A DNA stretch of 25,506 bases from the NCBI GenBank assembly GCA_031402225.1, contig JANNSD010000197.1, forward strand, positions 1 to 25,506. Direction: 5' to 3'. The translations under genes and the position numbers were made by a program. This DNA is from JAGGAG01 sp031402225 (GTDB taxonomy: Bacteria; Gemmatimonadota; Gemmatimonadetes; Gemmatimonadales; GWC2-71-9). The notes under the pieces were generated by a model that saw nothing but the letters and a program-made list of their open reading frames with translations, did no database searches and had not been told where the DNA came from. Every line of letters begins with the position of its first letter. Position 1 is the stretch's first letter. Below are positions 7,768 to 15,892 of this stretch, piece by piece.

Positions 7768-10077
7768 TCAGTTGACCACACGAAAGGAGCGGCGGCGCAC
7801 GTCCCGCATGCCGTTCGCCGACGTGACCGCGATCTCGAGCGTGTAGTTGCCCGGCTTCAGTTTTTCCAGGCTCACGCTGCGCTGCGCCGTCCAGGTACCG
7901 AGCGGCGCCTGCTCCTCGAACTTCAGGCTGATCTTCGCCGACCCCGCCGCCGTCACTCCGGTCATGAAGTTCGCGCCCGAACCCCCGCCCTTCCGCACCA
8001 CCAGCGTCGTCGTGTGCGACTCGGAGGGATCGGCCCCGATCACCTCATAGTACAGCTCGAGTGTTTCGTTCCGCCGAAACGTCCCCAGCGGATTGAGGTA
8101 CACCGTGTCGGCGGGCGTCGGGCGCCACACCAGGTGATGATTGCGATTGCCGATCGCCAGGTCACTCAGCGTGAGTCGCACAGACTGCGGCGGCGGCGCG
8201 ACCACGACCTCCATGGGGAACACATGACCGACGCTGTCGCCGGCGGCAAGCATGACGCGATAGTCGAGTGCCCCCGCCGCCAGGACGGGCACCGTGACCA
8301 GTCCCACCACATACTCGCCATCCGGCACCGGCTGAGACGCGACGAACCGGCGCGTCGTGTCGACGCTCGCGACAATCCGGCCGTTCAGGTCGGCCGCGGC
8401 AAACCGCAACCGGAGGGTGTAGAGCAGTCCCTGCGGCACCCGGTGGGGGACGAGGCTGCTGCCCTGCACCGCGCACCCGACGTGCAGCAAGGGTTGCTGA
8501 CCCGTTGACCCGATGGCGAGCACCTGGCACGATCCGGTGAGATCGTCCGGGAACCGCTTCTCGTGGGTGTCACTGGTCACCCCGCGCGCCAAGTTGGTGC
8601 GGCCAATCTGCCGTTCGTCGGTGACGGCGCGCTGGAAGCCCGTGCCGGAGGTGTTGAGTATCCGCTGGTAGATCGGCGCGAGGTCCTGCCGTGACACCAG
8701 CAGGTCCCTGGCCATCGGATCGTTCACCAGGTTGTCCCCGCCCGTCTGCAGTTGCAGCGCGCGCCGGTAGCCCAGGACATCGAGGAGGCTCTCGACCAGG
8801 CGGAAGTCCTGGACGTCTTCGCGGGCCACGAAATGAAAGTACATGTCGCCGTCCGTCCGGGCGTAGAACCAGGAGATGTTTGGCTCCACCCGGTCATCGA
8901 TACGCCGGCCCGATCCATTGAACGACACATGCGACGTCGGCTCGCCGTGTCGGACATAGATGATGCCTCGGTCATCGAAGTCCTGGCTGCCCGACTTGAA
9001 CCGCTCCGCGATGTCGTAGTGGCGGGAGACGGTCACGAGGGCGAAGTTGCGCCGGGCATAGAACCAGCGGCGGTAATGCTCGACCAGGCGGTCACCGGCG
9101 CTGCCCATGCTCAGGTCGTCGCGCGAACCCCAGAACTGACGGAGCCAGGCCGCCCGGTACACCCCGCGCTTGGCGTCGTAGTCGGCCAGCATGGTGTCTG
9201 CCGCAATGGGAAACAGGTCGTTGCGGAGGATGGCGACCACGGCCGAGTCATCGCTGGCGGCGGCGGTGTAATAGCCGGCCGCCGCGGCACGGTCGCCGAG
9301 CCAGAGCTGCGTCCGAGACAGCTCGAGTTCACCGATGGCCCGTGGCCCGTTACCCTGCGTGTAGCGGGTGAAGGCGGCCACCGCCGAGTCCGGGCTGCCC
9401 ACCTCGCGCTCCACGCGACCGTGAGCCAGCAGCACCTGCGGATTCGTGCCCGCCGATGTCCCGGCCGAGGTCCGCAGGGCCTCGAGCGCGACATCGAGCT
9501 TGATATTGACCCGCTGCTTGAGTGCGGTGTTCGCCAGATCGACCAATCCGCGCACGAATGTCGGGTCGACTTCCACGGTCCTGGCGAAGGCCGCCGCCGA
9601 CCGCGCCAGCGCGTCCTTGCCGAACATGGACTTGAGCCCACTCACGACCACGACGCGTGAATCGCCAATCCCGTACTCGGCGAGCCCCATGCCGTACCAG
9701 GCATAGGGCCAGTTGGGCTCCAGATCGATGGCCCATTGGAACTCGGAGGCGGCATCATCGTAGTGCGACGAGCCACCCAGGTCGCCAAGCCGCAGGGCGA
9801 GGAACCCAAGCCGCAGGTGCCGCATCGCGTCGTTTCGATCGGCCTTGGCGGCGGCAATGAACTGCGCTTCGAGGCCCTCCAATCCCATGGAATCGACCGT
9901 TCCAGTAATGGAATCGCGAAAGGCCTCGAGGCTGGCCCGCTGGATGGGGTCCTGCGCCACGGCCGGCGCCGCAAGCCCCGCGAGCAGGAGCGACGGCGCG
10001 AGCACGCAGCGACGCCACCCGGACTGGGGGATGGATTTCGCCGGACGAACTGGGGGCAAAACAGGAGGCGGGCGCAT
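7768..10077 (-). CDS. secreted GWxTD-like domain protein with TPR-like N-terminal region (paralogue 2)
   Basis: This 769-residue protein is a tandem paralogue of its downstream neighbour. Both share the pattern LGxxALRLGxLGG with its TPR-like context, FHFVAR(D/E)DVxD(Y/F)RLV, and DDRG(V/I)IYVRHG at the same relative place. A signal peptide is seen about 25-42 (VLAPSLLLAGLAAPAVAQ) after an unusually long N-terminal stretch, so the true start may be further in; no clear ribosome site decides it. FWGSRDD (about 316) and DFDDRG (about 371) mark the GWxTD-like domain, again without the Trp. It follows the amidase gene by 33 bases. The duplication, with both copies intact, suggests related but distinct extracytoplasmic roles. 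The function is unknown. Confidence 0.75.
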   Translation of the reverse strand: MRPPPVLPPVRPAKSIPQSGWRRCVLAPSLLLAGLAAPAVAQDPIQRASLEAFRDSITGTVDSMGLEGLEAQFIAAAKADRNDAMRHLRLGFLALRLGDLGGSSHYDDAASEFQWAIDLEPNWPYAWYGMGLAEYGIGDSRVVVVSGLKSMFGKDALARSAAAFARTVEVDPTFVRGLVDLANTALKQRVNIKLDVALEALRTSAGTSAGTNPQVLLAHGRVEREVGSPDSAVAAFTRYTQGNGPRAIGELELSRTQLWLGDRAAAAGYYTAAASDDSAVVAILRNDLFPIAADTMLADYDAKRGVYRAAWLRQFWGSRDDLSMGSAGDRLVEHYRRWFYARRNFALVTVSRHYDIAERFKSGSQDFDDRGIIYVRHGEPTSHVSFNGSGRRIDDRVEPNISWFYARTDGDMYFHFVAREDVQDFRLVESLLDVLGYRRALQLQTGGDNLVNDPMARDLLVSRQDLAPIYQRILNTSGTGFQRAVTDERQIGRTNLARGVTSDTHEKRFPDDLTGSCQVLAIGSTGQQPLLHVGCAVQGSSLVPHRVPQGLLYTLRLRFAAADLNGRIVASVDTTRRFVASQPVPDGEYVVGLVTVPVLAAGALDYRVMLAAGDSVGHVFPMEVVVAPPPQSVRLTLSDLAIGNRNHHLVWRPTPADTVYLNPLGTFRRNETLELYYEVIGADPSESHTTTLVVRKGGGSGANFMTGVTAAGSAKISLKFEEQAPLGTWTAQRSVSLEKLKPGNYTLEIAVTSANGMRDVRRRSFRVVN

Positions 10078-10110
10078 TCAGACTCAGGGACGTTCGAGGC
10101 GCTCCCGGAT

Positions 10111-12045
10111 TCACATTTCCAGACGGGCCAGCTCGAGGAACCATGACCGCAGTCCATCGACGACACCCTGGGCGTACCGGTGCTGTCCCTCGGTGGAACG
10201 GAGCGCGGCTTCCTGCTGAGGCACGATCATGTACATACCCTCGGTGAGAATGGATGGTTGCCAGGTGGGACGCACCAGGGCCAGGTCGCCGCGGCCGACG
10301 CCGAGATCGCGCAGGCCAAGCTGCTGCACGAGGCCCCGCTGTACGGCGCGCGCGAGCGGCAGGCTTGCCGTGTGGTTGTAAAACACCGAGGTCCCGTTGT
10401 TGGTGAACGGGTTCACCCCATCGGGCAGGGCATTGTTGTGGATCGACACCAGTACGTCGGCCTGGCCCGCCTCGGCGATGGCGATGCGCGACCCCAGGTC
10501 GAGTGGCACGTCGGTGGTACGGGTCATGATCACCGTCGCGCCCGCCGCCTTCAGCAGCCGCTGGAGCTCGAGCGCGACGGCGAGGTTGGCCTCGGCCTCA
10601 CGCAGCCCGGTAGGACCCGTGGCGCCCGCAGGCGGATGACCCGGGTCCACGGCGATGCGACGACCCCGCAGCGGCGATGACCGATCAATGGCCGGCGGGC
10701 GGCGTATGTCGAGCAGGAGATCGGTGCCCTCCCACCGCGTCCGATAGCCATAGAGGGTACGCGCCAGTTCGACATCGAGGCGGACAACGTCACCATCCTG
10801 ATGCCAGTCGATCCGCCTGATCAGGGTATCGGATGGCGCGTAGCGCGTCCAGTCCACGTCGCCAACGGCGCCGTACAGTTGGACGGACACGGTACGATCC
10901 GCATCGGAGACGAGGAACGGCACGCGGGCGCGGACGGGTATGCGCACGGTTGTGTGGTCGGGCGCCACACTGGCGGTGATAGACTCCACGCGCCCGAGCG
11001 GGGGCCAAGTGCCAGCCGGCAAGCCCTGGACGTCAGCGAGCGGCACCCACGCGTGCGTGGCCGCCGCCAGCCGCAGGCGCACATCGCCGTTCTGGCGACG
11101 ATCAGCGATACTCCGGGTCCCGGTCGGGAAGAACCAGTTGTACGTGGCGCCGGGGGCCGCGCGCCCGACCGTGATACTGTCCGAGTTGCCTGCGTGTGAC
11201 GGGTCGTCATCGAGGCGGACCACTTGGGGCGTGGTGTCGATCAACGCCACGCGAAGCGGCCAGACGGCTTCAAGCGTCTGCGCCGGCCACACGAGGCGGA
11301 CGCGTGCCGACGCACCCGTGTCGGACGAGGGACGGGCGGGTTCCAGCATCGGCCCGGGCGGATCGCCCACCGGCCGGCCGCGAATCACGCCGACGTAGCG
11401 GCTCGACCATGCGCCCGGCGCATCGTCGACATCACGCGCCTCCGTCAGGGGCACCGTAGAACCGTCGGCCAGGACCAGCGTCGCCTGTGCCCCCGGAGCC
11501 GCGCGGACCTGCAGGCGAAGATCTTCGGAGGCCGGGATCCAGGCCACGCCGCTCGGGACGAACGATGTCGGGTCGATGTAGGGGCCGGCGCCGACCGAAC
11601 GCCAGGTGGCCGACCGGCGTACCTTGAGCACCAGCAGGGCAGAGTCGCGGGGAGAGCGGGCGTCGAGCCGAAAGGTGGCGGTGTCGGGAGAGGCCGCATC
11701 CGGGGCGGGGATCGGCACCCAGGCCAGCCAGGCACCATTGGGCCAGACCTTTACCGCCTGCCCGCTTATGCTCAGGGTGGCATCACCCGTCCCGACACTG
11801 CCGAGCAGGAAGGTGGAGTCGCGCGCCTCGATGACGGCGCCCTCCGCGGGATACTGCACGACGATGCGAACAGGGGCCGTGACCGCCGCGATGGGCAGGG
11901 CCGCGACGGAGCCACCCTCACCCACGGTTCCGCGACTTGGAGCGGGGCCGGTGGCGGGCGACTTTGGGGAGCATGCAGTGACGAGAAGCAGGATGCTCAG
12001 GGCACCCAGACAGCGGCTGTTCATCGGCGCAAGGTACTTGTGCAT
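10111..12045 (-). CDS. N-acetylmuramoyl-L-alanine amidase, lipoprotein (Amidase_3 family)
   Basis: This 644-residue protein cleaves the bond between MurNAc and the stem peptide of peptidoglycan. The lipobox LVTAC at the end of a short hydrophobic stretch predicts a lipid anchor. Residues about 30-450 are beta-rich and include an AMIN-like segment before the catalytic domain. The Amidase_3 domain (about 455-635) has the zinc ligands His470 (DPGH), Glu483 (LREAE) and His536 (SIHNN), and the catalytic Glu602 (LTEGMYM). All four are present, so the enzyme should be active. An ATG at 12024 would give a more typical lipoprotein signal of 18 residues; neither start has a clear ribosome site. It is the first gene of the leftward block and is divergent from the PP2C gene. 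Confidence 0.92.
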   Translation of the reverse strand: MHKYLAPMNSRCLGALSILLLVTACSPKSPATGPAPSRGTVGEGGSVAALPIAAVTAPVRIVVQYPAEGAVIEARDSTFLLGSVGTGDATLSISGQAVKVWPNGAWLAWVPIPAPDAASPDTATFRLDARSPRDSALLVLKVRRSATWRSVGAGPYIDPTSFVPSGVAWIPASEDLRLQVRAAPGAQATLVLADGSTVPLTEARDVDDAPGAWSSRYVGVIRGRPVGDPPGPMLEPARPSSDTGASARVRLVWPAQTLEAVWPLRVALIDTTPQVVRLDDDPSHAGNSDSITVGRAAPGATYNWFFPTGTRSIADRRQNGDVRLRLAAATHAWVPLADVQGLPAGTWPPLGRVESITASVAPDHTTVRIPVRARVPFLVSDADRTVSVQLYGAVGDVDWTRYAPSDTLIRRIDWHQDGDVVRLDVELARTLYGYRTRWEGTDLLLDIRRPPAIDRSSPLRGRRIAVDPGHPPAGATGPTGLREAEANLAVALELQRLLKAAGATVIMTRTTDVPLDLGSRIAIAEAGQADVLVSIHNNALPDGVNPFTNNGTSVFYNHTASLPLARAVQRGLVQQLGLRDLGVGRGDLALVRPTWQPSILTEGMYMIVPQQEAALRSTEGQHRYAQGVVDGLRSWFLELARLEM

Positions 12046-12064
12046 TTGCAGTTACGCCATCGTT

Positions 12065-12080
12065 CCACGTTGACGCGTGG
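12065..12080. promoter_or_regulatory. inverted repeat around the -35 element, possible operator
   Basis: CCACG (12065-12069) and CGTGG (12076-12080) form a perfect inverted repeat. Its 6-base centre is exactly the TTGACG -35 hexamer. A regulator bound here would block RNA polymerase. The arms are short, so chance is a real alternative. Confidence 0.3.
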
Positions 12081-12098
12081 GGCCCGGATTCCTAGATT
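12070..12098 (+). promoter_or_regulatory. predicted sigma-70-type promoter for PP2C-FHA-ampG
   Basis: TTGACG (12070-12075) and TAGATT (12093-12098) are spaced by 17 bases, a good match to a housekeeping promoter. Transcription would start near 12105, about 95 bases before the PP2C ATG. A second -35-like TTGACC (12143-12148) has no matching -10 at a normal distance. Confidence 0.6.
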
Positions 12099-12200
12099 CT
12101 GCCAACCCACTGCCACCGGAAACGGACCTGCGAGATTGCGACTTGACCTTGTGAGCATCGGCGGCCGTCTACGCTCCGCCCAGACCCGTTGAGGGACGAC

Positions 12201-13256
12201 ATGGCGACGGATATCCGGGTCAGCGTGTTCGGCCGCACCGATCTGGGCCGCACTCGGGACCACAATGAGGACACCTTCCTCGTGGCGGACCTGAATGCGC
12301 CTCAGGTCTTGCCGTCGCTGACCGTCGCCGAGCACGTCATCGGCCCGCGGGGCTCGCTGTTCATGGTGGCCGACGGCATGGGTGGCGCAGCGGCCGGCGA
12401 GATCGCCAGTTCCATGGCGGCCCAACAGATCTTCGATCACCTCGCGCAGGTGTGGAGCCACGACCCGGACAACAGTCCAGCGCAGTTCGCCCTCCGCATG
12501 CGCGAGGCGGTGGAGCATGCGAACTCGGAGATTCACGGCTATGCCGCCGAGCATCCCGAAGTGCGGGGCATGGGAACCACGCTGACGGCGGCGGGTGTGC
12601 ACGGAGGCCAGCTGTATCTGGCGCAGGTGGGCGATAGCCGGGCCTACCTGATCCGCGGTGGCAACGCCTTCCAGCTCACCAAGGACCAGTCGTTCACCCA
12701 GCGCCTCATCGATGCCGGTGAACTCACCGAGGAAGAGGCGGAAACCAACGCCCGGCGGAACATCATCCTCCAGGCGCTCGGCCCCGATCCGCGGGTCAAG
12801 GTGGTGCTCTCCATCCAGCAGCTGAATCGGGGCGACGTCCTGGTGGTGTGCTCGGACGGCCTGACGGGGCTGGTGCGAAAAGGGGAGATCGCGGCCGTGG
12901 TCGCCGGCGAGGACAACCTTGCGCAGGTCTGCGATACCCTCATTTCGCTGGCGAACGAGCGGGGCGGTCCCGACAACATTACTGTGGTTGCCGCGCGCTT
13001 TCATGGCGAGGGACTCCCCGAGCCGAGCAGTGCCGACGCGGAGCCGCAGCACACGGTACTGCGACTGCCCGGTGCATCGGGGTCCTCCGACGACGCGCTG
13101 TCTCCCCCGCCGCACCCCGCGCCCGCGATCCCGCCAGGAGGTCCCGCCGCCGCCGGACTGGCGCGCGCCAACGCAGCACCGGCGGGCAGCCGCGCCGGCG
13201 TCTATGGGATCGCATTGCTCGTGCTGGCAGCGGTCCTGTGGTTCCTCCTCCGCTGA
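12201..13256 (+). CDS. PP2C-family Ser/Thr protein phosphatase with C-terminal membrane anchor
   Basis: This 351-residue metal-dependent phosphatase would reverse Ser/Thr phosphorylation by the kinase encoded across the intergenic region. The PP2C domain (about 5-270) keeps the metal-binding and core motifs: RDHNED (19-24), ADGMGG (57-62), GDSRAY, SDG with Asp219 and GGPDNIT with Asp258. A Pro/Ala/Ser-rich linker follows (about 275-330), then one hydrophobic helix at the extreme C-terminus (about 333-350, YGIALLVLAAVLWFLL), so the enzyme is a tail-anchored protein facing the cytoplasm. The ATG at 12201 is preceded by GAGGGA (12191-12196); an in-frame TTG at 12189 overlaps that site and is rejected. 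The FHA gene follows after 16 bases, so the two are an operon. Confidence 0.94.
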   Translation: MATDIRVSVFGRTDLGRTRDHNEDTFLVADLNAPQVLPSLTVAEHVIGPRGSLFMVADGMGGAAAGEIASSMAAQQIFDHLAQVWSHDPDNSPAQFALRMREAVEHANSEIHGYAAEHPEVRGMGTTLTAAGVHGGQLYLAQVGDSRAYLIRGGNAFQLTKDQSFTQRLIDAGELTEEEAETNARRNIILQALGPDPRVKVVLSIQQLNRGDVLVVCSDGLTGLVRKGEIAAVVAGEDNLAQVCDTLISLANERGGPDNITVVAARFHGEGLPEPSSADAEPQHTVLRLPGASGSSDDALSPPPHPAPAIPPGGPAAAGLARANAAPAGSRAGVYGIALLVLAAVLWFLLR

Positions 13257-13272
13257 CGCGATCCCCCCCGAC

Positions 13273-14688
13273 ATGAAGGCCGTTTTTACCTACCTCACTG
13301 GCGGGCGCGCTGGGCAGGCGGTCGTCGTCGAGAAGATGTATGCGATGCTGGGGCGTGCGCCGCAGGCCGACGTGCGCTTTGGCCCGGATCACGACCTGCC
13401 CGTATCCGGCCGGCACGCGGCAGTGGTTTTCCGCGATGGCAGCTGGATCGTGCGCGACCTGGCGAGCACCAACGGCACCTTCGTCAACGGTGTCCGCATC
13501 ACGGGGGAGCACCAACTCGGCGATCAGGACCTGATTCGCCTGGGCGACGGTGGGCCGATGCTGCGATTCGGGGTCATGCAGGACAGCTGGCGACCTGCGG
13601 CCGGCCAGACCCCCGTCTCCGCTCCGCCGTCGCCAGAACCCGAGCCGGTGGGTGCTGCTACCGCCGTGCCGAAGACGCCACTCAGCACCGCCACGGCCGC
13701 CGCGCCCGACGGACGCTTTGTTGTTCCGGTCACGGCTACCCGCCAGCGCGCCCCATGGATGGCGGCCCTGCTGGTTGTCACCGTGCTTGGGTCGCTGGGC
13801 GGTCTGGCAACGTGGCGAGCCCGCGCGAGCCGGGGTGCTGTCGACGAGCGCGCCGCGCTGCTGGCCCAGGCCGACAGCCTGTTTGCCACGCTCGAGGCGA
13901 TCGGCAACCACGATGCCCGCATCAGTGGCGCGCTCGACGGCGCCAAGGCCGAGACCGCGCGGCTGCGTTCCCGGATCCGACGGGCCCCCCGGGACCAGCA
14001 GGTGCTCGGCCCGTTGCGCGACAGCCTGGCGCGCCTTTCCTCCAGCTTTGAGCGCCTGGCCGCCGCCGCGGCGCTGGACGCCGAGCAGGTTGCGCGCGCG
14101 AATGACGCGTCGGTGGCATTGGTGGAGGCAACGTTTGACGACGGAACCAGCCGCGTCGCCGCGGCGTTTGCCGCCCGGCGGGCAGACGGCACCGTCGTGT
14201 TCGTCACGGTGGCGGACATCGTGCTGGACAGCGCGGGACATCGCGCCAGCTCGATCACCGTGCGTCCCTCCGGCGGCGGGAAGCCACTCCGCTCCCGGCC
14301 GCTCGCGGCGCAGCGCGCGCGCCACCTCGCCATCCTCGAGGTGCCGCGGGGACGCAGTGTCGGCACGCCGCCGACGCTGGCCAGCAGTGTGGGAAGCGGG
14401 CTCATTGGCCAGGCCGCGGTGCTGGTCGGTTACCCCAGCGTGCGCCAGGGGAACGGCGACGCGCCGCAGGCCCACGCGACGGCCCTCGCCGCGGTGACGA
14501 TCGCCAACGAGAAACTGCTCCAGCTCGAACCGCTCGGGCCTGCGCTCGCGCCGGGCAGCCCGGTGTTCGACCGGTCGGGCACGGTGATCGGCATGCTGCT
14601 CCCCGGTGCCACCAGCGAGCACCTGCTGGACGCGGTACCGGCACCCATGATCACGGCGTTCCTCGACGGGAATACCGGTGACCGCTGA
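13273..14688 (+). CDS. FHA-domain membrane protein with degenerate trypsin-like extracytoplasmic domain
   Basis: This 471-residue protein starts with an FHA domain (about 1-100) with the phosphothreonine-binding residues in place: G27-R28, S45-G46-R47-H48 and N67-G68-T69 with N72-G73. It should bind phosphothreonine on the kinase or its targets. A Pro/Thr-rich linker leads to one membrane helix (about 163-183) and a helical segment (about 190-270). Residues about 277-465 look like an S1/HtrA-type protease fold, with the pattern (G)SPVFDRSGTVIGML near the end. All three catalytic positions differ by my alignment: Asp315 for His (VTVADIV), His351 for Asp (RHLAILEV) and Pro427 for Ser (APGSPVF). 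It is thus probably a non-catalytic sensor or scaffold. The start is an ATG 16 bases after the PP2C stop. Confidence 0.85.
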   Translation: MKAVFTYLTGGRAGQAVVVEKMYAMLGRAPQADVRFGPDHDLPVSGRHAAVVFRDGSWIVRDLASTNGTFVNGVRITGEHQLGDQDLIRLGDGGPMLRFGVMQDSWRPAAGQTPVSAPPSPEPEPVGAATAVPKTPLSTATAAAPDGRFVVPVTATRQRAPWMAALLVVTVLGSLGGLATWRARASRGAVDERAALLAQADSLFATLEAIGNHDARISGALDGAKAETARLRSRIRRAPRDQQVLGPLRDSLARLSSSFERLAAAAALDAEQVARANDASVALVEATFDDGTSRVAAAFAARRADGTVVFVTVADIVLDSAGHRASSITVRPSGGGKPLRSRPLAAQRARHLAILEVPRGRSVGTPPTLASSVGSGLIGQAAVLVGYPSVRQGNGDAPQAHATALAAVTIANEKLLQLEPLGPALAPGSPVFDRSGTVIGMLLPGATSEHLLDAVPAPMITAFLDGNTGDR

Positions 14689-15892
14689 ACGGCGCGCCGC
14701 GGCGCCGTTCGCCTGGATCGCGGCCCTCGCCTTCGCCTCAGGTTTTCCGTTCGGCCTCATCAACGAAGCGCTTCCGGTCTACCTCCGGAGCGGAGGTGCC
14801 AACCTCGTCGATGTCGGGCTCGTCGCCGCCGCGACGTTTCCCTGGACGTTCAAGTTCCTCTGGGCACCGATCCTCGACCGTACCGGCACCCGGAAGCAGT
14901 GGATTGCGGGGTGCCTGATCCTCCTGGCGCTCGTCATTCCGCTCATCGCGCGCGTGGATGCCTCGCAGCACGGACGACTCTTCTTCGGGTTGATCGTGCT
15001 GGCGGTGACGCTCTCGGCGACCCAGGACGTGGCGATCGATGCCTTCACCATCCAGTCGACGCCGCGCGAGCAGCTCGGCGTGGCCAACTCGGTGCGCATC
15101 GGCGCCTATCGGGTCGCGATGCTCGTGTCGGGTGGAGCCGTCATCTGGCTGGCCGGGCGGCAGGGATGGCCGGCCGCGTTCACGGCGGCGACCGTGATCA
15201 CCGTCGCGCTCGCGGCGGCGGCACTGCTCCTGCCTTCCACCGGGCAGGTACGACCGCCGGCGGGTCAGTCGCTGTGGCTGCCGCTCCAGTCGCTGCTGTC
15301 ACGTCCCGGGATCGGCTGGGTGCTGTTGTTCGCGCTGCTCTTCAAGCTGGGCGATGCGGCGATGGACCCGATGACGCGACCATTCTGGGTCGATCGCGGA
15401 TTTTCGCTGGAGGAGATCGGCGCGGTGCTGACGACCGGCCGGATGGTGGCTACGGTGAGCGGCGCGGTGCTGGGCGGGTACCTCACCACGCGATGGGGCA
15501 TGCGCACCGCGCTCTGGTCGCTCGGGTCGCTGCAGGCCGTGTCCAACCTCGGGTACTGGGCGGCAGCGGCCCTGCCGCCGTCGAAGGGCCTGATGCTCGC
15601 GGCCGCCCTGTTCGAGAACTTCTCGGGCGGCATGGGGACCGCCGCGTTCGTGGCCTACCTGATGTCGGTGTGCGAGCCGAGATTCGCGGCGACGCAGTAC
15701 GCGGTGCTGTCGGCGCTGCTCGCGCTCACCCGGGCGGTGGTCGGGCCGATCGCCGGTTTGCTGACTGAGCGAATCGGCTATGCCAGCTTTTTCCTGCTCA
15801 CCTTCCTCCTGGCGCTGCCTGGTTTCGCGCTCCTGCCGTTCCTTTCACGCCTGGGGCCACCGCGCGACGACGTCAGCGCGACCGCTCACTGA
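14678..15892 (+). CDS. ampG: AmpG-type muropeptide permease (major facilitator superfamily)
   Basis: This 404-residue, mostly hydrophobic protein has about 12 membrane helices. It resembles AmpG, which imports GlcNAc-anhydroMurNAc peptides from the periplasm in peptidoglycan recycling. Family-like segments are FPFGLINEALPVYLRSGG (first helix), KFLWAPILDR and TQDVAIDAFTI. The start is a GTG at 14678 that overlaps the end of the FHA gene by 11 bases, so translation is probably coupled. Placement after a phosphatase and an FHA protein is unusual. The 3' end overlaps the convergent nagZ gene by 20 bases. The murQ-anmK-nagZ genes next door support a recycling role; another MFS substrate is less likely. 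Confidence 0.85.
   Translation: MTAERRAAAPFAWIAALAFASGFPFGLINEALPVYLRSGGANLVDVGLVAAATFPWTFKFLWAPILDRTGTRKQWIAGCLILLALVIPLIARVDASQHGRLFFGLIVLAVTLSATQDVAIDAFTIQSTPREQLGVANSVRIGAYRVAMLVSGGAVIWLAGRQGWPAAFTAATVITVALAAAALLLPSTGQVRPPAGQSLWLPLQSLLSRPGIGWVLLFALLFKLGDAAMDPMTRPFWVDRGFSLEEIGAVLTTGRMVATVSGAVLGGYLTTRWGMRTALWSLGSLQAVSNLGYWAAAALPPSKGLMLAAALFENFSGGMGTAAFVAYLMSVCEPRFAATQYAVLSALLALTRAVVGPIAGLLTERIGYASFFLLTFLLALPGFALLPFLSRLGPPRDDVSATAH

Noticed and set aside
12021..14763. Long - strand open frames opposite the PP2C and FHA genes (417 and 594 codons)
   Set aside because: Shadow frames of well-supported genes, with biased composition and no recognisable domain.
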